Source of the DNA: Synechocystis sp. PCC 7509
GTDB lineage: Bacteria > Cyanobacteriota > Cyanobacteriia > Cyanobacteriales > Chroococcidiopsidaceae
Direction of reading: 5' to 3'
Assembly (NCBI RefSeq): GCF_000332075.2
Contig: NZ_ALVU02000001.1
Span: forward strand, 2,802,324 to 2,866,323
DNA length: 64,000 nucleotides
Of this stretch, positions 55,297-62,997 are shown piece after piece. A model generated the notes under the pieces. It was not told where the DNA came from and did no database searches. It saw only the letters and a list, made by a program, of their open reading frames with translations. The position numbers and the translations under genes were made by a program. Within the stretch, counting starts at the first letter, position 1, and each line of letters begins with the position of its first letter.

Positions 55297-55995
55297 TTAT
55301 GGTTTTGATTTTATAAGTTCTACTAATTGCCAAAGTTCCGGCGATACCGTGCGATTAGCTGCCAATCGTTCGTTGGCGTAGTCGGTTAACATTTGACCAA
55401 GGGTTGGATTAGCGCGAAGTTCTAAGCCTTGAATATCTCGCAAAGGACTACCTACAAACAGCGCTTTGAGTACCATTTGATTCCACGCCAATTCGTCAAA
55501 ATAATCTTGCGGGTAAGGATTGTATAATGCGATCGCATTAAATACGGGAATCATATTACTACGCACCCCTTCAGTTGCCCGAAATCGGTACTGTTCGGGG
55601 TATGGTAAAAGCGGCAAAGCTTGATAAAGGGCGACCAATTCCCCCATATCTGCGGTGGTAAAAAGCTGCTCCAAAACTTTTAAATATTCTGCCGCGTCAT
55701 TGTGAGGTAGCGCTAATAATAGTAAAATTCGCGCCGCTCCGTCGCTAGTCCAAAATTGCGGATGCCAATGCGATCGCACTTTTTGGGCTGATTGTAATTG
55801 CTCCATTGTTAGCGATAACTTTTCTTTGCCTACATAGCGAGGTACAGCGCTAAAAGCTGTGAAAAATACCCGCAATGCTGCACCATCAACAATTGGTTGG
55901 CATTTACTATCTAGCCAAGCCAAACCTTGAGTAGTGGTATGCTGGGCAACCCAGTCACGAAGTAAATTGCTAGTGGTAGCGATCGCAGTTTTCAT
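55297..55995 (-). CDS. eboA: EboA-like protein
   Basis: The 232-residue soluble alpha-helical protein matches EboA by length, position and motifs such as AALRVFFTAFSAVPRYVGKE, DGAARILLLLALPH and YNPYPQDYFDELAWNQMVLK. EboA has no known biochemical activity; the ebo set is linked to scytonemin monomer export and, in other bacteria, to polyprenyl metabolite traffic. It is first of the ebo genes, after a strong hairpin that separates it from the PEP-CTERM genes. Confidence 0.85.
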   Translation of the reverse strand: MKTAIATTSNLLRDWVAQHTTTQGLAWLDSKCQPIVDGAALRVFFTAFSAVPRYVGKEKLSLTMEQLQSAQKVRSHWHPQFWTSDGAARILLLLALPHNDAAEYLKVLEQLFTTADMGELVALYQALPLLPYPEQYRFRATEGVRSNMIPVFNAIALYNPYPQDYFDELAWNQMVLKALFVGSPLRDIQGLELRANPTLGQMLTDYANERLAANRTVSPELWQLVELIKSKP

Positions 55996-56046
55996 TAAAG
56001 TACCTCGAACTACTAAAATAGTTACTGTTTGGGCGCGTTTAAGTTA

Positions 56047-56080
56047 AAACACTAATTTTTATCAGTAAAAATTAGTGTTT
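56047..56080. terminator. Perfect 14-bp hairpin before eboA
   Basis: AAACACTAATTTTT and AAAAATTAGTGTTT pair perfectly over 14 bp around a 6-nt loop (ATCAGT). On the minus strand the right arm ends GTGTTTTAA, as in a terminator. It separates the PEP-CTERM repeat gene (stop at 56102) from eboA (start at 55995). It may end the scy/PEP transcript or only attenuate it. Confidence 0.7.
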
Positions 56081-56101
56081 ACTCAACAAAATTCCTAACT
56101 C

Positions 56102-57142
56102 TTAGTTATTCAACTTAAGCTTTTCTTTTGCCTTAAACTTCTTCGCCCATAGAAAATAAACTAATCCCAACCCAAGAAGCGATAGCGCCGAAGATGGTTC
56201 GGGAACGGGTTTTGTCGGTACAGAACCACCGCTATCAGGACAGGCTATAAAGCACCTAGGATCGCCCTTGGGAAAGTCACCAGAAATCCCATTTAAGGAA
56301 GCAAAAAATTGTGACAAATCGCTTTCAGAAAAAGATTCTAGCGTCGAGCCATTACCTTGAGAAAGGATAAGTTGCTCCAAAGTTTTGCTTTGGGCGGCAT
56401 CAAAATCAGTAGTAAAGCCAGTGAATTCTTTGCCAAATTCGCCCATTATCGAACCAACTAGACTATCAACATCTGACTTCAACTCTGGAAACAGTGTTTT
56501 TAAGGTGTCAATATTTTGACTTGCGGTAGATTTACCATCTAAAAACCAGTTGCCATTACCAATAATTACGTTGTTATCAGTAAATAACCAATTGCCATTA
56601 CCAATAATTACGTTATTTTTACCAAAATTCCAATTACCATTGCCAATGGTTGAATTATCTTTGCCAAAACTCCAATTACCATTACCAAGAGTGGAATTTT
56701 TGCTACTAGAGTTCCAATACCAGTTGCCATTACCAATAGTTGAATTATAGCTTGCCTCATCTCGAAGCCAATTCCCATTACCAATAGTACCGTTGTAACT
56801 TGCTGAATCTATATTCCAATTACCATTACCAATAACGGCATTGTTACTACTCAAGTTCCAATTTCCATTACCAATAGTGGCATTGTTGCTGCCCAAGTCT
56901 TGGTTTGCCCCAAAAGGATTTTCACCATTAGTAAAGGGGTTTTCACCATTAGCAAAAAGGTTATAAATATCGCCGTTAGCAAAAGGATTTTCACCATCAG
57001 CAAAAAACTTAGAAATATCACCATCAGTCAAAGGACTGCCACCACCAGCAAAGGGATTACTACTACCCCCACCATTGCTGTAAGGATTGTTATTACCATT
57101 GCCAACAAAAAAGTTACTAATGCTAGATTCATTAGTTGCCAT
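56102..57142 (-). CDS. PEP-CTERM protein with eight NxxIGNGNW repeats
   Basis: I do not recognise a family. The 346 residues divide into an N-terminal Gly/Asn-rich module (1-80; NPFANGDIYNLFANGENPF), a repeat block (86-203; eight N-x-x-[IL]-G-N-G-N-W units of 14 or 16 residues), a helical part (210-285) and a C-terminal sorting signal (VPEPSSAL, one membrane helix from about 318, then KKFKAKEK). The first 30 residues are polar, so no Sec signal peptide is visible, although PEP-CTERM proteins normally have one. A good AGGAGG precedes the ATG. Alternating repeats suggest a beta-solenoid or fibre. It lies between scyF and eboA, so a sheath or pigment-binding role is plausible but unproven. Confidence 0.85.
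   Translation of the reverse strand: MATNESSISNFFVGNGNNNPYSNGGGSSNPFAGGGSPLTDGDISKFFADGENPFANGDIYNLFANGENPFTNGENPFGANQDLGSNNATIGNGNWNLSSNNAVIGNGNWNIDSASYNGTIGNGNWLRDEASYNSTIGNGNWYWNSSSKNSTLGNGNWSFGKDNSTIGNGNWNFGKNNVIIGNGNWLFTDNNVIIGNGNWFLDGKSTASQNIDTLKTLFPELKSDVDSLVGSIMGEFGKEFTGFTTDFDAAQSKTLEQLILSQGNGSTLESFSESDLSQFFASLNGISGDFPKGDPRCFIACPDSGGSVPTKPVPEPSSALSLLGLGLVYFLWAKKFKAKEKLKLNN
56534..56887 (-). repeat. Eight-copy NxxIGNGNW-coding repeat
   Basis: Codons 86-203 contain eight units. Copies 1 and 5-8 are 14 residues long and copies 2-4 are 16. The GNGNW core is invariant in all eight. Even-length periods are what a stacked beta-strand arch would give. DNA copies differ at third positions, so the repeat is kept at protein level. 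Confidence 0.9.
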
Positions 57143-57186
57143 AAGTAAGAGTCCTCCTATTTGCCAATTATGTTATCGAACAAATC

Positions 57187-57247
57187 AAGATTAAAAAGAC
57201 AAATTATTTATGTCTTTGGATACATTTATTATTTGTCTTTTAATCTT
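57187..57247. terminator. Long hairpin between the two PEP-CTERM genes
   Basis: AAGATTAAAAAGACAAAT (57187-57204) pairs with ATTTGTCTTTTAATCTT (57231-57247) with one bulged base; the loop is 26 nt. It lies just after the stop of the 57258-57833 gene and before the ATG of the next. It should stop or dampen read-through on the minus strand. Confidence 0.6.
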
Positions 57248-57257
57248 TTAGTTGCGT

Positions 57258-57833
57258 TTATTTATTAAAGACTCTTGCCGTCCGTCGTTGATGTTGCTTG
57301 AATTTAGTTGCAGCAATTCCTAAACCAATTACTGCTAAACCTAGTACAGAAGAAGGTTCGGGAACTGGGGTACTTGAGCCATTAGTAGGAAATCCTTGGG
57401 GGCTGTTACCACCAGCAAAAATAGGTATGTTATTGCTAGAAAATTCTGCTGGATTTACGCCGCCACCAAAAATCTCCCAAAAGCTGTCATCATTAGCAAA
57501 AGGATTGACTGGAGTACCATTACTACCACTAGGAATTCCACCGCCAGCAGGAGCGTTACCTGTAGTGTTAGAAGGGTTAACACCGCCAGCAAACAAGTTC
57601 CAGAAATTGTCACCCGCAAAAGGATTACCACCGTAGGGCGAATTTCCACCAAAACCAGCGCCACCAGCAAAAGGATTACTACCACCGGGCGCACCAAGAT
57701 TACCAAAAATATCCCCTACTGTAACCTTACTACCATCAGCTTTTTCGATATCTAACAATGGGCCAAAGGGTGATTGCCGTAGGAGTTCATTTAAGTCTTG
57801 AGTATTGCTACCTGTAGTCGTGTTATCAGCCAT
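57258..57833 (-). CDS. Small Gly/Asn-rich PEP-CTERM protein
   Basis: No family is recognised. The 191 residues carry an internal duplication: NPFAGDNFWNLFAGGVNP (70-87) and NPFANDDSFWEIFGGGVNP (110-128). The same NPFA pattern is seen in the neighbour at 56102-57142. The tail VPEPSSVLGLAVIGLGIAAT plus KFKQHQRR is a typical PEP-CTERM sorting signal for exosortase. The N-terminus (ADNTTTGSNTQDLNELLRQ) is polar with no signal peptide. A strong AGGAG site precedes the ATG. It follows scyF, so it may be exported with ScyD-F. Confidence 0.82.
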   Translation of the reverse strand: MADNTTTGSNTQDLNELLRQSPFGPLLDIEKADGSKVTVGDIFGNLGAPGGSNPFAGGAGFGGNSPYGGNPFAGDNFWNLFAGGVNPSNTTGNAPAGGGIPSGSNGTPVNPFANDDSFWEIFGGGVNPAEFSSNNIPIFAGGNSPQGFPTNGSSTPVPEPSSVLGLAVIGLGIAATKFKQHQRRTARVFNK

Positions 57834-57919
57834 TTGTCTTACTCCTATTGGGTTGGATTCAAAAAATTGTGCAGACAGTTAATTTGAGCGCAATAGACTT
57901 CTTGTATAAATCCAATATC

Positions 57920-57979
57920 GCCCCCCTAAATCCGGGACTTCCGATCCGATTCTCCCCAGAATTGGGGGGCTAGGGGGGC
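57920..57979. repeat. GC-rich inverted repeat between scyF and the PEP-CTERM genes
   Basis: GCCCCCCTA (57920-57928) and TAGGGGGGC (57971-57979) are perfect inverted repeats, with an inner CCCC...TTGGGG pair. This CCCCCCTAAATCC type of small palindromic repeat is widespread in cyanobacterial intergenic DNA. It differs from the double-hairpin family seen at 36-52 kb. It may also act as a terminator for scyF. Confidence 0.65.
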
Positions 57980-58078
57980 AAAAGATCGTTTACGCAAGAG
58001 GTCTAATAGCATCTGCTCTTTTTTGTCGGAGCAAAGGAATTCAAGTTATCTTAGGATGCTCCTCTTTTTGGATGGCGC

Positions 58079-59242
58079 TTAAGCTTTTACTGCTTTTTGC
58101 TTTTGACGTTGCTTTAATTTGCCCATTAATGCACCACCACCTAAAACAGCTAAACCTAACATCGAAGTAGGTTCAGGTACGGGTTCAGTTCTATTGACGT
58201 TTAATACTTGAACGCGACCTTGGAAGAAATCGCCTACATAAAGCTTGTCATCTACTAGGTCTGAACCTGCCGTCCAATTAAACTTCCCTGGTTCGAGGTC
58301 TAGGGGATCGCCATAGGGAGAGGGTGCGCCCAACGCTAAAGGTGGTACGACATTTCCTTCTGCATCACGGGCAGGTTCGCCAAAGGCACTCAGAAAGTTA
58401 CCACTTTTATCGAATATTTGGACGCGGCTATTGATAGAATCCGTCACGTAGATGTTGCCTTCCTCGTCTACTTCAGCATCAATCGGCTGATTGAACTCTC
58501 CGTCTCCAGTGCCTTGTTTGCCAAAAGTTAGCAGCGCCTTGCCTTCTTGATCGATCACTTGAATGCGGTTGTTGAACTGGTCAGTTACGACTAAATTTCC
58601 ATCAGGCGTGATTCCTACGCCTGATGGTCCTTGAAATTGTCCTGGCGCAGTGCCGTTGCTACCAATAGAACCAGTTACTTCGCCACTTGATGAATTAAAT
58701 TTCAAGATGCGATCGCTACTATAATCACCCACGAATCCATTGCCGTTATTATCAAATACAATCCCCGATGGGCCGTAGAAAGGTCTGCCTTCAACTAATC
58801 CGCTAAATTGACCTTGAGCAATGGATTTGAGATAGTTACCTTGGGGATCGAATATATTAATGCGGTTGTTGACAACATCACCCGCATAGAAATTTCCAGT
58901 ATTCGGTTCAAAGGCGATCGCTGATTGCCCGTCAAATTGCCCAGGCCCGCTACCCTTACCGCCAAAGGCTTGAAGAAAATTACCCTCAGAATTGAACACC
59001 TGGATTTGATCGGTTACGTCATTAGCCACGAAGACGTTTCCTGTTCCTTCCTGTACCGCAATGCCTTGGGGGATGGCAATCGTACCTGGAGTAAACGGAT
59101 TTTCTCCGGCGGCGAAGTTAGCTGGTCTACCGATGGAACTATCGTAAGATAAACTTATTGATGCTGCTTGAGCTTGGGTTGTAACTAAAAACATTAGTCC
59201 CGAACTTACGATCGCAAATGAGAGATTTTTTACTAATTCCAT
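58079..59242 (-). CDS. scyF: ScyF-like NHL-repeat protein, PEP-CTERM
   Basis: A signal peptide (KNLSFAIVSSGLMFLVTTQA) is followed by about six NHL beta-propeller repeats (GSGPGQFDGQSAIAFEPNTG, GTAPGQFQGPSGVGITPDGN, GTGDGEFNQPIDAEVDEEGN). The tail VPEPTSMLGLAVLGGGALMG plus KLKQRQKQK is a PEP-CTERM signal. ATG at 59242 is chosen because AGGAG lies 9 bases before it; TTG at 59251 is too close to that site. ScyF is a predicted periplasmic protein of the scytonemin cluster with no assigned reaction. Confidence 0.9.
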   Translation of the reverse strand: MELVKNLSFAIVSSGLMFLVTTQAQAASISLSYDSSIGRPANFAAGENPFTPGTIAIPQGIAVQEGTGNVFVANDVTDQIQVFNSEGNFLQAFGGKGSGPGQFDGQSAIAFEPNTGNFYAGDVVNNRINIFDPQGNYLKSIAQGQFSGLVEGRPFYGPSGIVFDNNGNGFVGDYSSDRILKFNSSSGEVTGSIGSNGTAPGQFQGPSGVGITPDGNLVVTDQFNNRIQVIDQEGKALLTFGKQGTGDGEFNQPIDAEVDEEGNIYVTDSINSRVQIFDKSGNFLSAFGEPARDAEGNVVPPLALGAPSPYGDPLDLEPGKFNWTAGSDLVDDKLYVGDFFQGRVQVLNVNRTEPVPEPTSMLGLAVLGGGALMGKLKQRQKQKAVKA

Positions 59243-59280
59243 GATTTTCAACTCCTATTTGTGTATGGTTTATGCGGACT

Positions 59281-59339
59281 AAGCCTAGTGCGATCGCCCA
59301 AAATTTATTAAGGGCGATCGCCAGTTATTGACTAGGCTT
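59281..59339. terminator. Nested hairpin with HIP1 arms between scyE and scyF
   Basis: AAGCCTAGT (59281-59289) pairs with ACTAGGCTT (59331-59339), and inside it GCGATCGCCC (59290-59299) pairs with GGGCGATCGC (59312-59321). A 12-nt loop closes the inner stem. The outer right arm overlaps the scyE stop codon. On the minus strand this should pause or end transcription before scyF, or protect the scyE message end. Confidence 0.6.
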
Positions 59340-60711
59340 TGAATTTTTGCATTTGCATTTTCAACTTGCTCTTGAACTTAGAGCCAAGTCCCGCCGCACT
59401 CAAAGCTAATATTCCCAACACAGAAGTAGGTTCGGGTACGGGTTCTGCGCCTCTATTTACCCGCACGACGCTGCCGTTACTGGGTCCAACGCCACGAGTT
59501 GTAACGTAAATCTGGTTATCGGGCCCAATCGCCAAACCATCCGCCGATTCTAGTCCTTCTCCCGCCGATACTAAAGTTGTGCGCGTTCCATCGGGAGCTA
59601 GTTGGATCAAAGAACCTGGTAAGTTGGTGATATCTGGACTGCCAATTTGGGAAACGTCGCTAAATTGGAGAACTAGCAAGTTGCCATCCTTGTCAAAAGT
59701 TAGTTCCGTAATCGCGTTAAACCCTTCAGCAAAAACTTCGGGTACACCGTCTTCATCAATGCGGAAGATCCGCGCCTGGTCTTGGGGATAAGGAAAGCCT
59801 GAATATTCACCAACATACAATGCTCCATCCGGTCCAATCGTGCCACCAGTGGGTACAGATTGAATGGTGATCCGAGGATTACCGTTTTCATCAGGAGGCA
59901 AGAAGTTGATTAGTCCTGGTGGCAATTCTGCTCCTGGGGGAAGTTCTGGAAGTTGCGGGTTGGTAATAACGTTTAATGGTAGTGGGGTTGCTTTCACTTC
60001 ACTGCTATCGAGCTTAATGTTGTAAGCCACGTTGCCGCCGCCATCAATCACGTAAGCTGTATCACCACTAATAGTTAGATCGTAAGGATTAGTAACTATA
60101 TCCCCACCATCAGGATTATTAGCAATTTCGTATTTGGCAAAGTCAAATATTTCTGTCAGCGCTCCAGTTTCTAAGTCAGCCTTAAATAGTTTTGCTAAGT
60201 TTGGGGTGTTTAAAACACTGTCCGGTGTTGATGGAGGAAAAGTAACAAGTTGTGTTTCTGGGATGGGATATTTTGAACCTAAAGCTAAAGTTTCGGTGTC
60301 ACGGTTTCCTGGATAGCCAGCAAATCCACTAAGTAAGTAAGCATTACCAAAAGAATCAAATTGTAGGTCTTGTGGCCCTGCTCCCTGGTTGCCCGAAGGT
60401 TGTTCGGCTAAAGACTGAAAACCATTAAATATGCGATCGGTTTGACCGTCAGTTTTAACTCTGACAACCGAACCAGAATTGCCCGCACAAATTGGCTGAA
60501 ACAGCGTACTAGGAGAAGGTTGGCAATTTCCACTACCGCCAATACCTGGTTCTGCGACGTAGAGCGTACCATCAGGCCCAAAGCTTACACCCCGCGCGTT
60601 ACTAACTCCAGAAACAATGGTAGTTAGAGAAACCGCTTGAGCTGTGGGTCCACTAACAACCGTAGCAAAACAGAAAGACAAAAAGGTAAAAGCAGATAAC
60701 TTGAAGTTCAT
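59332..60711 (-). CDS. scyE: ScyE-like periplasmic protein, PEP-CTERM
   Basis: Signal peptide FKLSAFTFLSFCFATVVSGP, then a beta-propeller-like body of the ScyD/ScyE type: VSGVSNARGVSFGPDGTLYV, GPQDLQFDSFGNAYLLSGF, AYVIDGGGNVAYNI and GLAIGPDNQIYVTTRG. C-terminal signal VPEPTSVLGILALSAAGLGS plus KFKSKLKMQ. It is 459 residues. It is a paralogue of ScyD next door. In N. punctiforme scyE is reported as needed for normal scytonemin production; the reaction is unknown. Confidence 0.9.
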   Translation of the reverse strand: MNFKLSAFTFLSFCFATVVSGPTAQAVSLTTIVSGVSNARGVSFGPDGTLYVAEPGIGGSGNCQPSPSTLFQPICAGNSGSVVRVKTDGQTDRIFNGFQSLAEQPSGNQGAGPQDLQFDSFGNAYLLSGFAGYPGNRDTETLALGSKYPIPETQLVTFPPSTPDSVLNTPNLAKLFKADLETGALTEIFDFAKYEIANNPDGGDIVTNPYDLTISGDTAYVIDGGGNVAYNIKLDSSEVKATPLPLNVITNPQLPELPPGAELPPGLINFLPPDENGNPRITIQSVPTGGTIGPDGALYVGEYSGFPYPQDQARIFRIDEDGVPEVFAEGFNAITELTFDKDGNLLVLQFSDVSQIGSPDITNLPGSLIQLAPDGTRTTLVSAGEGLESADGLAIGPDNQIYVTTRGVGPSNGSVVRVNRGAEPVPEPTSVLGILALSAAGLGSKFKSKLKMQMQKFKA

Positions 60712-60773
60712 ATTTTCAACTTTGATGTACTGATAGGTTGAGAAATTTGGTTAATGAGAAAACTTCTACAAAG

Positions 60774-62030
60774 CTATATTCGCCAGTGGCGATTAAAAAG
60801 TCGCTTTTTGTGCCACTGTTTAAGTCCCAAAGCGCTAAAAGCTAGTACGCCGAGAACGGACGTAGGTTCGGGAACTGGCTTCGGGTTGTCAAGTTTGAGA
60901 ATTTGGCTTAAGCCTGGGCGATCGCTTTGATTGGTGATATAAACTTCACCATCGGGGCTAACCGCCAAACTAGAAGGCGACACTAGCCCTTCTCCACTCA
61001 GGAGCGTTGTCTGTGTCCCATCGGGGGATATTTGAATGACTGAGCCATCAAAATTCCCCTTCCAGGCTGACTCGTTGGCGTACTGCAAGGCATACAAGTT
61101 GCCTTCAGCATCAAATTCCAAGTCAGTCAGTTGAGTAAATCCGTCAGCATAGATGCTGGTTTCCCCCTCCGCATCGATGCGATAGATCCTCGCTCCACCT
61201 TCAGGAAAAGGAAAGCCAGTAAACTGACTGACATAGTAAGCACCGTCGGGGCCTTTGGCTACGCCAGTGGGTGTAGCTTGAATGGCAAATTCTGCGGCGG
61301 GTGGCGCTGCTTCCGGTGGTGGAACTTGAGTAGGATCAAACGGGACAGAATCCGTTGGGGGAAAGAGGGGATTAGTTAAGACTTCTTGAGCAAAAGTAGC
61401 AATTGGTTGTAAGTTGCTACCATTGATTCCGACGCTGAGTAGAGCGTTTGCTCCCGCATCAACGGCGATCGCACGGTTTCCATCAAGAACAAAAGCTGTA
61501 GGATTGCTGCCAACATCTGCGTTATCGGGATTATTAGCTAATTCGTAGTTAGAGAAATCGGCAACAACTTCCCACGAATTAGTAGTAAAGTCTGCTGCAA
61601 CTAGCTTGCCCAAGTCAGGACTATTTAAAGCTGTGTCTCTCAAAGCTGGATCGGCGGCGTAGCCAATCAGCACATAAGGATTGCCCGTCAGAGAATCGAA
61701 CTTAATGTCTTGAGCGCCAAAGGAGCTAGTACCATCAGCTAAAGCTATAGAAGGTAGATTTGTCAAAACGCGATCGCTTTTACCATTAGCAATTTTGGTA
61801 ACGGCACCGCTAGTTCCGTAGCACAAATTGCCACCAGTGGGCGAGGGAACGCAAGCCCCCGTACCACCCGATCCGGCTTCAGTAACGTAGAGAGCGCCAT
61901 CGGGAGCAAAACTCAAACCTCTAGCATTATCTAACCCCTCTACAACTACCGAGAAGGTTGCAGCTAAGGCATTTTGCGGAAACAAAGCCGCAAAGATAGC
62001 TAGAATGAGTAACTTCTTTCTGCTCATCAT
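60774..62030 (-). CDS. scyD: ScyD-like periplasmic protein, PEP-CTERM
   Basis: Signal peptide KKLLILAIFAALFPQNALAA, then a ScyD/ScyE-type propeller with VVEGLDNARGLSFAPDGALY, GAQDIKFDSLTGNPYVLI and SSLAVSPDGEVYITNQSDRP. The PEP-CTERM tail is VPEPTSVLGVLAFSALGL followed by KQWHKKRLF. ATG at 62030 directly follows the scyC stop (62032) and is preferred; a GTG at 62042 would overlap scyC by 11 bp. It is about 418 residues. Homologous to ScyE; reported as not essential for pigment in N. punctiforme. Confidence 0.88.
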   Translation of the reverse strand: MMSRKKLLILAIFAALFPQNALAATFSVVVEGLDNARGLSFAPDGALYVTEAGSGGTGACVPSPTGGNLCYGTSGAVTKIANGKSDRVLTNLPSIALADGTSSFGAQDIKFDSLTGNPYVLIGYAADPALRDTALNSPDLGKLVAADFTTNSWEVVADFSNYELANNPDNADVGSNPTAFVLDGNRAIAVDAGANALLSVGINGSNLQPIATFAQEVLTNPLFPPTDSVPFDPTQVPPPEAAPPAAEFAIQATPTGVAKGPDGAYYVSQFTGFPFPEGGARIYRIDAEGETSIYADGFTQLTDLEFDAEGNLYALQYANESAWKGNFDGSVIQISPDGTQTTLLSGEGLVSPSSLAVSPDGEVYITNQSDRPGLSQILKLDNPKPVPEPTSVLGVLAFSALGLKQWHKKRLFNRHWRI

Positions 62031-62031
62031 C

Positions 62032-62994
62032 CTACTTTGCACCTACTAAGGAGCGAGGAATATAGCTCATCCCACGCGCAAAAGTTTCGGTATTACCTGC
62101 TTTTGCTTCGAGAGTGCGCTTGATATTCATGCTTTCCGCGCCATAGTCTTCAATTTGAAGCTTGCCATGAGGCAGAGTTTCGCCTACTTTCCAAAAACTA
62201 ATCCGATGCTGAATAAATCCCGATGCGGAAGGATCGTTAAAAGCATAAGCACAAGGAATCAAAATCGCTGGCGACTTCTGGTAATAGTTGTAGTCAGGAT
62301 AAAAATATTCCTGTTCGAGTAGGTAGTATTTACTCAAATTATTTATACGGAATTTAACTTGGACTTTTTGCCCGTATTCATCGACAAATTCTCCTGATTC
62401 GGGCATAATTTCGCCCCTAGGATGCAATAAGTGCGCCCACTCGTCTAGATTGCGGACATCTTTTAAATATTCAGCTCCCATTTCTACGGGTGCATCAATA
62501 TACATAGTGTCTACATCAATGTAGTAGCGCCCCTTGGCTGCTTGAGTAAGTCCAGCTTTGCGCTCTAAGTTGCCCTTCAAAGAACGACACTCGGAACTAT
62601 GCACCGTATGAATCCCTTCCATAATCATCTGTGGGCGACGAATCGGATCGACAAAGCTCAACCAGTGAAAGTAAACTCCTTGCTCGTCAGTTCCCGGTTC
62701 TATATATTCGGGAGGAAAAAGCAACACGGGGTAAACTTGAAAGTATTGGTTGTACTCAACGCCACAGTGCCACTCAATGCCGTAAAAAAGCGGGTGCTGT
62801 AACTTTTTGATGTGATAATACAAATTGTTTTGATAGCCAGAAGCTGTACCCAGCCAGGTATCTGCGTCAATTTGTTCGATCATGCGGCTAAATAATGTCC
62901 ACTCGTCTAGGTTCTCCAACTTAGACAGGTAGTCAAAAGCCGTTTCTGGGGTTGTGGCGATAAAAGCAGAGGTAGCAAATGTATTTTTTTCCAC
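62032..62994 (-). CDS. scyC: ScyC, scytonemin pathway cyclase
   Basis: The 320 residues fold as two related halves: TPETAFDYLSKLENLDEWTL (about 14-33) and DAPVEMGAEYLKDVRNLDEW (about 170-189), both SRPBCC-like helix starts. ScyC closes the acyloin formed by ScyA to a tricyclic ketone in the monomer pathway. The gene starts with GTG at 62994, with AGGAG overlapping the scyB stop (62998), so translation is coupled. There is no signal peptide, as expected for a cytoplasmic enzyme. Confidence 0.93.
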   Translation of the reverse strand: MEKNTFATSAFIATTPETAFDYLSKLENLDEWTLFSRMIEQIDADTWLGTASGYQNNLYYHIKKLQHPLFYGIEWHCGVEYNQYFQVYPVLLFPPEYIEPGTDEQGVYFHWLSFVDPIRRPQMIMEGIHTVHSSECRSLKGNLERKAGLTQAAKGRYYIDVDTMYIDAPVEMGAEYLKDVRNLDEWAHLLHPRGEIMPESGEFVDEYGQKVQVKFRINNLSKYYLLEQEYFYPDYNYYQKSPAILIPCAYAFNDPSASGFIQHRISFWKVGETLPHGKLQIEDYGAESMNIKRTLEAKAGNTETFARGMSYIPRSLVGAK

Positions 62995-62997
62995 CGA

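Noticed and set aside
55292-55333. Longer eboB start at 55333
   Set aside because: It would overlap eboA by 37 bp, and family similarity begins only at the ATG at 55291.
57298-57755. Plus-strand frames opposite the PEP-CTERM genes
   Set aside because: They are mirror frames of low-complexity Gly/Asn codons, without a start site or known domain.
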